Assembly: GCA_947504195.1 (NCBI GenBank)
Contig: CANNGN010000004.1
Coordinates: forward strand, 248,001-312,000
Direction of reading: 5' to 3'
Length of the DNA stretch: 64,000 nucleotides
DNA from: an uncultured Vibrio sp.
GTDB taxonomy: Bacteria; Pseudomonadota; Gammaproteobacteria; Enterobacterales; Vibrionaceae
Every line of letters starts with the position of its first letter. The stretch's first letter is position 1. The notes under the pieces are model-generated. The model saw only the letters and a program-made list of their open reading frames with translations, did no database searches and had not been told where the DNA came from. This document shows, piece by piece, positions 36,543 to 43,456 of this stretch. The translations under genes and the position numbers were made by a program.

Positions 36543-37319
36543 CTAATCGGTAGGGTAATGAGTGATGGGATCAATATTAAACAAGTAACCATCAAACTGT
36601 GGATGGCTAATATCCGATAAACCAAGTAGTGTCTGTTTAACATTTTCCAAATGTTGCCACATTGCATCACGCGCTCCAGCAGGGTCTCGCCGCTGAAGAC
36701 TCGCCAGAATCAATTCATGATCATGCAGCCAACGCTTACGGTAATTTTCATTGCTAATGTGTTTATGCAATTGCTGCCACATTGGGCTATTATTTCGACG
36801 GACCCAAAGGTCTCGCACCATATCACTGAGTACACTATTTTGTGTTGCGTCAGCGATGGCGATATGAAACATCTCATCACCATCGTAATCTTTACGATCG
36901 TTTTCGAGATTAATACGTTCTAATTCAAGAGAGTGACGCAGTTTTGAGATGTCATTTTTCGTAATCTGCCGAGCGGCAAACTCAGCAATACGACTTTCAA
37001 GAAACTGACGAGCTTGAAGCATTTCAAAAGGGCCGACATCATCGTTCACGTCATCACAATCTTCCTCTTTTCTAGATTGTGAATGCGTTCTTTCAGTAGG
37101 AATTCGAATTACGTAAACACCAGAGCCTTTACGTACATTCACGATGCCTTGAATTTCAAGCATGATCAACGCCTCACGTACTACCGATCGGCTCACGGTC
37201 ATCATCTCGGATATTTCCCGTTCTGGTGGCAACTTGTCACCGACAGCAAACTCTCCTGCTGATATCCGTTCTTTTAATGCAGCACCGACCTCTTGGTATA
37301 AGCGCTTAGGTAAAGTCAT
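36543..37319 (-). CDS. GntR/FadR-family regulator of hexuronate genes (UxuR/ExuR-like)
   Basis: The 258-residue protein has an N-terminal GntR winged helix (LYQEVGAALKERISAGEF, LPPEREISEMMTVSRSVVREALIMLE) and a C-terminal FCD effector domain with ARQFLESRIAEFAARQI, EMFHIAIADATQNSVL and a metal-site histidine in WLHDHELILASLQRRD. The ATG at 37319 (MTLPKRLYQ) is preferred over one 36 bp upstream. Location between uxuA and the divergent TRAP operon, with palindromes in the gap, makes it the local regulator. Confidence 0.88.
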   Translation of the reverse strand: MTLPKRLYQEVGAALKERISAGEFAVGDKLPPEREISEMMTVSRSVVREALIMLEIQGIVNVRKGSGVYVIRIPTERTHSQSRKEEDCDDVNDDVGPFEMLQARQFLESRIAEFAARQITKNDISKLRHSLELERINLENDRKDYDGDEMFHIAIADATQNSVLSDMVRDLWVRRNNSPMWQQLHKHISNENYRKRWLHDHELILASLQRRDPAGARDAMWQHLENVKQTLLGLSDISHPQFDGYLFNIDPITHYPTD

Positions 37320-37404
37320 TGATTTCAAGCCCTTGTAAATGCAAGTTATGAGCATTTAAACACACTGTGATTACTCTCATATAATGCGTATTTTAAGACA
37401 TATT

Positions 37405-37422
37405 AATCATACTAATATGATT
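37405..37422. promoter_or_regulatory. Palindrome AATCATA-CTAA-TATGATT
   Basis: A perfect 7-bp inverted repeat with a 4-bp centre, directly adjacent to the TTGGT-type palindrome. It lies 86 bp upstream of the GntR start codon and may overlap the regulator's own promoter. Confidence 0.45.
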
Positions 37423-37423
37423 T

Positions 37424-37440
37424 AATTGGTCAGTCCAATT
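37424..37440. promoter_or_regulatory. Putative UxuR/ExuR-like operator
   Basis: AATTGG-TCAGT-CCAATT is a 6-bp inverted repeat. It resembles the AATTGGTATACCAATT-type operators of E. coli UxuR/ExuR, but with a 5-bp rather than 4-bp centre. The nine bases ATTGGTCAG recur at 37542-37550. Confidence 0.6.
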
Positions 37441-37541
37441 TTTATTAATTTAGTTTTATAAGGCTTATCTTGCGTAAAATTACCTCAATTTCAATCAAAA
37501 TGTGTACATTTATTGACCCAACTCACACGATTAACCAAAAG

Positions 37542-37550
37542 ATTGGTCAG
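37542..37550 (+). promoter_or_regulatory. Second ATTGGTCAG half-site
   Basis: This repeats the left part of the operator at 37425. Together with AACCAA just upstream it also forms an outward inverted repeat (ACCAA-AAGA-TTGGT). It lies 11 bp upstream of the CRP-like site. Confidence 0.45.
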
Positions 37551-37560
37551 GACACTTAAT

Positions 37561-37576
37561 TGTGAGGTTCGTCATT
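37561..37576 (+). promoter_or_regulatory. CRP-like site and candidate class II promoter of the TRAP operon
   Basis: TGTGA-GGTTCG-TCATT matches the CRP consensus fully on the left arm and in three of five bases on the right. A -10 candidate TATACT lies at 37598-37603 with no good -35. The predicted start near 37610 puts the CRP site centre at about -41.5, the class II arrangement. The untranslated leader would be about 100 nt. Confidence 0.5.
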
Positions 37577-37712
37577 TGGCCTTACCAAAAACATCTTTAT
37601 ACTAAGCTCCATGTCTTAAATATTACTTTTAAAATTTCAATCAATTTTGAAGACATGAGTTGCATAGTTTTAACTACCCTACAATCAAAAAATATAAACA
37701 AGGAAATGTCCT

Positions 37713-38717
37713 ATGTTAATTAGTAAGAAATTTAAAAAGGTCCTTAAAACGACGGTAGCAAGCGTAACGTTTGCAGCTTTGGCTACTTCAGCAGCTTCAG
37801 TAAGTGCAGAGACACTTCGTGGCGCGAGCATGTTTGATGATAAACATACATTTACTAAAACAATGGTGAAATTCGCTGAATTAACTGAACAGTATTATAA
37901 AGGTGATGTTGAGTTCGATTTACGTCTCAACGGCGAATTAGGTGTTGAGAAAGACTACGTGACTTTCTTAAACCAAGGTGTGGCAATTGATTACACCATC
38001 TTAGCACCTTCAAATATGGCTCGTTTCGCTCCTTCAATTCCACTTATGGACATGCCATTTTTATTCCGTGACTTAGACCACTGGAACACAGTACTGTCTA
38101 GCGACACTCTTGCACCATTAGAGCAAGAGCTTGCTGATAAAGCCGATATCGTTATTGTTGGTTATGCTGGCGGTGGTACTCGTAACCTGATTTCAAATAC
38201 AAAAATCAGCAATATGGATGAGTTAGCTGGCCACAAAATGCGTGTGATGGGCGCTCCAATTCAGGCTCAAATCTTTGATGCTATCGGTGCAGCCCCTTCT
38301 GCTATCGCATACAACGAAGTCTATAATGCGATTCAAACCGGTGTAGTTGCTGGTCTAGAAAATGAAGCGGCAAGTATCCAAAACCTTAAGTTCTACGAAG
38401 TTGCGCCTAACGTAACACTTACTGCTCACACAATTACCGTACGCCCAATCGTATTTAGTGGTAAAAGTTTCCGTAAGCTTCCTGAAGAACTTCAAGCTGC
38501 AATCATGAAAGCAGGTAAAGAAGCCGGTGATTACGGTCGTGAACTAGAATCTCGTGAAGACGGCATTAAACTTAAGCAAATGGCGGATGCTGGACAAATC
38601 CAAGTATCTGAGTTTGAAGGTCGTGAAAAACTGCTCGATATGGTTAAACCTGTTCAAGATAAATTCGCAGCAAGTATCAATGCAACTGAATTACTTGAAG
38701 CTATCCGTACCAAGTAA
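37713..38717 (+). CDS. TRAP transporter periplasmic solute-binding protein (DctP type)
   Basis: The 334-residue protein has a Lys-rich start and a signal peptide ending VSAET (about 31). The DctP-family features are LAPSNMARFAPSIPLMDMPFLFRD, the conserved arginine in GHKMRVMGAPI (about 172) that binds the substrate carboxylate, and AYNEVYNAIQTGVVAGLENE. It captures an organic acid for the two membrane subunits encoded next. Neighbouring uxuA and uxuB point to a hexuronate or hexonate such as glucuronate, fructuronate or mannonate. AAGGAAA precedes the ATG. Confidence 0.92.
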   Translation: MLISKKFKKVLKTTVASVTFAALATSAASVSAETLRGASMFDDKHTFTKTMVKFAELTEQYYKGDVEFDLRLNGELGVEKDYVTFLNQGVAIDYTILAPSNMARFAPSIPLMDMPFLFRDLDHWNTVLSSDTLAPLEQELADKADIVIVGYAGGGTRNLISNTKISNMDELAGHKMRVMGAPIQAQIFDAIGAAPSAIAYNEVYNAIQTGVVAGLENEAASIQNLKFYEVAPNVTLTAHTITVRPIVFSGKSFRKLPEELQAAIMKAGKEAGDYGRELESREDGIKLKQMADAGQIQVSEFEGREKLLDMVKPVQDKFAASINATELLEAIRTK

Positions 38718-38818
38718 TGCTTATTAATCTTTATTTTAGTTAATCATAAATATCTTTGAGGCCTAGATTGGCCTCAAGGATATTTTATTGTTTACGAAAT
38801 AGTTGTTCGAGGTTCAAT

Positions 38819-39313
38819 ATGATCAAGCGCCAGCTAACGTCGCTTTGCACTGTGCTAAAAGTCATCTTAGGTGTCTTAACCGGCGCACTTATTATTCCCG
38901 TCGCAATGCAGGTTCTCGCCCGATATACAGGAATTATTCCAGTGTATCTTTGGACTGAAGAACTCGCGACATTCATTTTCGTTTGGGTCGTAATGATAGG
39001 CTCCGTTTTAGCTGTTTGGGAAAATACCCACTTTGATGTTCAAGTTCTGCCTGACAGTAAAAACCCACTTATCTTGCTGATTCAAAAATCCATTGTATAC
39101 GTTGCTGTGGGTGGATTTGGTTTCCTATTCTCTTGGTATGGCATTGATTACGCGAAATTTGGTTCTATCCAACATTCAGTAATGATGAATGCAAATCTAC
39201 TGATAACCCACATTACCATTCCGCTCGCTGGACTGCTTTGGGGGGTATTCTCATTGTTAAACCTTGCCGAAGCATTTCAAGAATACAAAACGAATAAAAG
39301 GGCGACATCATGA
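38819..39313 (+). CDS. TRAP transporter small permease subunit (DctQ type)
   Basis: The 164-residue protein has four hydrophobic helices with RYTGIIPVYLWTEELATFIFVWVVMIGS, the DctQ signature around the second helix. GAGG sits 6 bp before the ATG at 38819, which is preferred over an upstream in-frame start. Its stop overlaps the start of the large subunit by 4 bp (ATGA). Confidence 0.92.
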   Translation: MIKRQLTSLCTVLKVILGVLTGALIIPVAMQVLARYTGIIPVYLWTEELATFIFVWVVMIGSVLAVWENTHFDVQVLPDSKNPLILLIQKSIVYVAVGGFGFLFSWYGIDYAKFGSIQHSVMMNANLLITHITIPLAGLLWGVFSLLNLAEAFQEYKTNKRATS

Positions 39314-40623
39314 TTCTTTCTACTGGAATAGCCTGCGCTTTATTAGTTGGCAGCTTCCTACTTCTGGTTATATTACGTGTACCTGTTGCCTTTGCATTAG
39401 GTATTGCCACCCTACCTGTCGTTGCACTAGATATCAGGTTGACTCCTTTTATTATCATCGACCGAATGTTCCAATCTTATAATTCTTTCATTTTGCTCGC
39501 CGTTCCATTTTTCTTACTCGCGGCAAACCTGATGAATGCCGGTAAAATTACCGATAAACTTATCGATTTGGCTCGAGTATTAACAGGTTGGATGCCCGGT
39601 GGTTTAGGCCATGTTAACGTTGCCGTATCAATGCTATTTGCTGGTATATCGGGATCATCAACAGCCGACGCAGCTGGTTGCGGTAAAATCCTAATTCCAG
39701 CAATGATTAATGAAGGCTATGACCGCCGTTTTGCTATTGCGATTACCGCTTGTTCTGCCGTTATGGGCGTAATTATCCCTCCAAGTATCTTAATGATTGT
39801 TTGGGGTGGTGTGATGCAAGTATCAGTTGGTGCTCTATTTCTCGCTGGAGCAGTACCTGGGTTTATGATCGGCTTTGCTCTCATGGCAACCGTATATGGA
39901 TACGCGAAAGTGTATAACTACCCGATTGCCATGAAACCAACTTGGAAATCGGCTTGTACCGCGTTTAAAGGAGCAGCCGCTGCGATGTTAACGCCTGTAT
40001 TCGTTATATACGGTATCGTTGCAGGAATCGTTACTCCAACAGAAAGTGCCATTATTGCAGCAGGTTACTCGTTGTTCCTCGGTATGGTGATTTATAAAAC
40101 AGTAACACCACGCCAAGTCGGAACCATCCTTTATGACACCGGACGTTTTGCATCAATTTCACTGTTTGCAATCGGTACCGCTTCAGTATTTGGTTGGTTA
40201 TTGGCGTACTACAACGTACCTCGCTTAATAATCACCTTTATGACTGATATGGAATTTGGAACAATCGGAACGTCGCTTGTTATTGCCTTCTTGTTTTTAT
40301 TCTTTGGCCTGTTTATTGATGCGATTCCAACCATCATTATCTTAGGTACCGTATTATTGCCGGTGGCGGCTCAAGCAGATATATCTCCAGTAGTCTTTGC
40401 AATTATCGGAATTATCTCTTTAGCATTTGGACTGGTGACCCCGCCATATGGTTTGTGCTTGCTCATATCAGCCTCGATAGGTGGAATGAACGTCGTTCAA
40501 GTAATGCGAGAAGTCATCACCATTCTCTTACCGATGCTGCTTATTTTACTGTTGATTATTATGTTCCCAGAGATTGCATTATGGCTTCCACAAAAGCTGA
40601 TGCCCGGCGCTTTCCCTAAATAA
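39310..40623 (+). CDS. TRAP transporter large permease subunit (DctM type)
   Basis: The 437-residue protein has about 12 hydrophobic segments. It has the DctM features AVPFFLLAANLMNAGKITD, LFAGISGSSTADAAGCGKILIPAM and VIIPPSILMIVWG, and the C-terminal LGLVTPPYGLCLLISASIGG-like segment. It forms the sodium-driven channel with DctQ. A strong terminator follows, so uxuB downstream needs read-through or its own promoter. Confidence 0.93.
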   Translation: MILSTGIACALLVGSFLLLVILRVPVAFALGIATLPVVALDIRLTPFIIIDRMFQSYNSFILLAVPFFLLAANLMNAGKITDKLIDLARVLTGWMPGGLGHVNVAVSMLFAGISGSSTADAAGCGKILIPAMINEGYDRRFAIAITACSAVMGVIIPPSILMIVWGGVMQVSVGALFLAGAVPGFMIGFALMATVYGYAKVYNYPIAMKPTWKSACTAFKGAAAAMLTPVFVIYGIVAGIVTPTESAIIAAGYSLFLGMVIYKTVTPRQVGTILYDTGRFASISLFAIGTASVFGWLLAYYNVPRLIITFMTDMEFGTIGTSLVIAFLFLFFGLFIDAIPTIIILGTVLLPVAAQADISPVVFAIIGIISLAFGLVTPPYGLCLLISASIGGMNVVQVMREVITILLPMLLILLLIIMFPEIALWLPQKLMPGAFPK

Positions 40624-40635
40624 CAGCTTCACCCT

Positions 40636-40663
40636 AAAAGAGCGCTTTAATTAGCGCTCTTTT
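40636..40663 (+). terminator. Rho-independent terminator after the TRAP genes
   Basis: A perfect 11-bp stem (AAAAGAGCGCT / AGCGCTCTTTT) with a 6-nt loop ends in T. It separates transport from catabolic genes and may act as an attenuator giving lower expression downstream. Confidence 0.85.
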
Positions 40664-40708
40664 GGTTGTATCACTCATTTCTTAATTTACATCCAATAGG
40701 ATACTAAC

Positions 40709-42190
40709 GTGGCTAAAAACATATCGAATACCCCTTTGAACTCACATGTCATAAATCCAAATTATGATCGTTCAAATCTTAAAACCCGCATTGTCCACAT
40801 CGGCTTTGGTGCATTTCATCGCGCACACCAAGGTCTTTACACCAGTGAGATGATTGAGAAAACAGGGTCTGATTGGGGTATTTGTGAGATAAACTTATTT
40901 GGTGGCCAACTGATTAAACAGTTACGTGAACAGGACCATTTATATTCCGTACTTGAAAAGAATACCGACTCTAACGTATCTAAAATTAGTCGAGCTGTGA
41001 TTGAATCCGTCCACCCGATTCATGATGGGAAACAGGCGGTATTAGATAAATTAGCTGAACCGCAAGTCGCTATCGTATCAATGACCATAACCGAAAAAGG
41101 GTACTGCGCAGATCTCAGTACTGGGCATTTGGATTTTAATAATTCTCTTATCATTTCTGATTTAGCTAACCCACAAACCCCCTCATCTGCCATCGGATAT
41201 ATTGTTGAAGCATTGAGAATTCGCAAGGAATCAAACATTACCCCATTTACGGTCATGTCTTGCGATAACATCCAGGAAAATAGCCATGTCGCCAAGCAAG
41301 TAATTCTTGATTACGCAAACGAACTTGATACTAATCTCGGTAACTGGATAGAAAAAAATGTCACATTCCCTTGTACCATGGTCGACCGCATTGTTCCCGC
41401 CATTACTGAGGCAAGCCTTGTGGAACTTACCGAGAGCCTAGGCGTTGAAGATCCTTGTGGTATTGTATGTGAACCGTTCAGACAATGGGTTATCGAGGAT
41501 AACTTTGTAAACGGCCGCCCAGAATGGGATGCTGTTGGTGCTATGTTTGTTGCCGATGTCATTCCTTTTGAAAACATGAAGCTTCGTATGCTCAATGGCA
41601 GCCACTCATTTTTAGCCTATCTTGGTTATCTTGCTGGATATCGCTATATCTATGAAACCATGGCCGATGAAGCCTTTCGTCAGGCTGCGTTTCAATTAAT
41701 GAGTGTTGAACAAGCCAGCACATTATCGATGCCAGAAGGTACTGATTTGGCGGAATACGCGAACTTACTGATTTCACGATTCTCAAATGCAAGCGTGAAA
41801 CATGAAACATGGCAAATTGCGACTGATGGCAGTCAGAAATTACCACAGCGTATGTGTGAATCTCTGCGTTTCCATATCGAAAATGGAACCTCTGTAACTT
41901 GGCTTATTCTTGGCATTGCTGGTTGGATGGTTTACGTTGGCGAAACCGATGAAAAAGGTGAGCAAATCATTGTCAATGACCCAATGCTTGAACAATTAAG
42001 AGACGCTTATAAAGGGGCTGAAACCGCTGAAGAAATCGTATTATCACTACTTCGCCTCAGCAATATTTTTGGCCAAGATTTAATCGAGAATAAAACGTTC
42101 GTTACCGAGCTTATTTCAGCCGTTAACGAGCTTAAAACAAATGGCGCGAAAGCACTAATTACCAAAACATTACAACTTCAATCTGAGTAA
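40709..42190 (+). CDS. uxuB: D-mannonate oxidoreductase (fructuronate reductase)
   Basis: The 493-residue protein belongs to the mannitol dehydrogenase family. It has an N-terminal Rossmann segment IVHIGFGAFHRAHQGLYT, SCDNIQENSHV, PCTMVDRIVPA, and the active-site KLRMLNGSHSFLAYLG with the catalytic lysine. It reduces fructuronate to mannonate with NADH, feeding uxuA. The start is GTG, with AGGA 8 bp upstream. Specificity between UxuB, UxaB-like and mannitol dehydrogenases is settled here by the nearby uxuA. Confidence 0.88.
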   Translation: MAKNISNTPLNSHVINPNYDRSNLKTRIVHIGFGAFHRAHQGLYTSEMIEKTGSDWGICEINLFGGQLIKQLREQDHLYSVLEKNTDSNVSKISRAVIESVHPIHDGKQAVLDKLAEPQVAIVSMTITEKGYCADLSTGHLDFNNSLIISDLANPQTPSSAIGYIVEALRIRKESNITPFTVMSCDNIQENSHVAKQVILDYANELDTNLGNWIEKNVTFPCTMVDRIVPAITEASLVELTESLGVEDPCGIVCEPFRQWVIEDNFVNGRPEWDAVGAMFVADVIPFENMKLRMLNGSHSFLAYLGYLAGYRYIYETMADEAFRQAAFQLMSVEQASTLSMPEGTDLAEYANLLISRFSNASVKHETWQIATDGSQKLPQRMCESLRFHIENGTSVTWLILGIAGWMVYVGETDEKGEQIIVNDPMLEQLRDAYKGAETAEEIVLSLLRLSNIFGQDLIENKTFVTELISAVNELKTNGAKALITKTLQLQSE

Positions 42191-42198
42191 CTAGGCTA

Positions 42199-43284
42199 AT
42201 GAATTATACAAATAAACTTGTTCGATTTACCTCAAATCGCGTTTGGCGGACCTATACTGGGGGTAAAATCCTCGACCAATTAGAGCAAAAGTCAGTACCT
42301 GGTGATACTCACTTTCCTGAAGATTGGATTGGCTCGACCACTCAAGCGGTCAACCCAGATCGAGAACACATCGTTGAAGGTATTTCACATGCTGTGGTTG
42401 GCGATGAATCCATTCGTTTTGACGAACTCCTCAAATCTGACCCAAGCTACTTTCTAGGTGAAAAGCATAATAAAGCGTTTGACCTTAACCCTATGTTGTT
42501 GGTTAAGTTTCTCGATTCGTCGGTACGTTTACACTTCCAAGCTCACCCTACCGCGGAATTTGCGCGTGAATACCTAGACAGTAATCACGGTAAAGCTGAG
42601 GGGTATTATATTCTTGATATTCGCGAAGAAGTCACTAACCCCTATGTCTATGTTGGATTTCAACATCCGCCATCTCGAGAAGCGTTTAAAGAGATGATTG
42701 AAACGCAAAATATCGACGCAATGGAAGAGTGCTTCGAGAAAATAGCCGTAAAACCAGGGGATTGTCTGTTTATTCCCGGTGGTTCACCTCATGCCATTGG
42801 TGAAGGTATTTTGATGGTTGAAATAATGGAGCCATCTGATTGGGCCGTTCGCTTTGAATTTACAAAAGCGGGTTATACGATGCCGGAAGAAGCTCGGTTT
42901 ATGAGGCGTGGCCTAGATTTTTGTATGGATGTGTTTGATTTTGAAAAATTATCTGTAGAAGAGACCGTTGAGAAGTTCTTTCAACAACCTTCGGTGAACC
43001 ATCGTTATTCGGATCAATCATTCCAAGAAACCTTGATAGATGAAACCGTAACCGATAAGTTCCGTGTGAAAAAATCGACAATACAAGGTAGCGTTGAAAA
43101 ATCTGAAAACGATTTTTACATCGGCATCGTGGTTGAAGGTGAATGCACAATCAAAATTGGTGAAGAAACGACCCAACTCAACAAATTTGACCGTTTCTTC
43201 TGCCCTGCTGGTATCGAATCAGTAACGATTACCTCTGAGTCAGGCGTGGAAATTTTGGAAAGCTACCCTCCAAAAACCGCATAA
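42199..43284 (+). CDS. Class I mannose-6-phosphate isomerase-like cupin enzyme
   Basis: The 361-residue protein has the type I PMI zinc motifs HFQAHPTAEFA (about 111) and DCLFIPGGSPHAIGEGILMVEIMEPSDW (about 192-220), with a C-terminal cupin-like domain (about 290-355). It lies 8 bp after uxuB and is surely cotranscribed. Typical ManA interconverts mannose-6-P and fructose-6-P; inside a uronate operon the real substrate may be a different aldose or uronic acid. It is the last gene before a strong terminator. Confidence 0.82.
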   Translation: MNYTNKLVRFTSNRVWRTYTGGKILDQLEQKSVPGDTHFPEDWIGSTTQAVNPDREHIVEGISHAVVGDESIRFDELLKSDPSYFLGEKHNKAFDLNPMLLVKFLDSSVRLHFQAHPTAEFAREYLDSNHGKAEGYYILDIREEVTNPYVYVGFQHPPSREAFKEMIETQNIDAMEECFEKIAVKPGDCLFIPGGSPHAIGEGILMVEIMEPSDWAVRFEFTKAGYTMPEEARFMRRGLDFCMDVFDFEKLSVEETVEKFFQQPSVNHRYSDQSFQETLIDETVTDKFRVKKSTIQGSVEKSENDFYIGIVVEGECTIKIGEETTQLNKFDRFFCPAGIESVTITSESGVEILESYPPKTA

Positions 43285-43311
43285 CTCTGCATTTTTAACC
43301 TTATAATACTC

Positions 43312-43348
43312 AAGTGCCATACTGAATGTTCAGTATGGCACTTTTATT
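43312..43348 (+). terminator. Strong rho-independent terminator ending the uxuB operon
   Basis: A perfect 14-bp stem (AAGTGCCATACTGA / TCAGTATGGCACTT) with a 4-nt loop is followed by TTATT. Confidence 0.9.
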
Positions 43349-43399
43349 AGTATTCTATGTAATATCAACAATATCGTATTAATTAGGAGAACTATCAAC

Positions 43400-43423
43400 A
43401 TGAGTCTCATTTATGAACTATAG
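43400..43423 (+). other. Possible 7-codon leader ORF before the GGDEF-EAL gene
   Basis: ATG AGT CTC ATT TAT GAA CTA TAG is preceded by TAGGAGA at 11 bp, a better ribosome-binding site than many real genes here. It ends 33 bp before the next start. It could be a translated leader or chance. Confidence 0.25.
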
Positions 43424-43456
43424 TAGAAACAATGGATTAATTATTGAGAGAGACAG

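Larger units (their letters stand above)
37320..37712. promoter_or_regulatory. 393-bp divergent control region of the hexuronate locus
   Basis: The region separates the GntR regulator and the TRAP operon. It holds two adjacent palindromes (37405-37422 and 37424-37440), a second copy of ATTGGTCAG at 37542-37550, a six-bp-armed repeat AAATGT-GT-ACATTT (37498-37511) and a CRP-like site (37561-37576) upstream of a candidate -10. Individual elements are listed separately. Confidence 0.65.
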
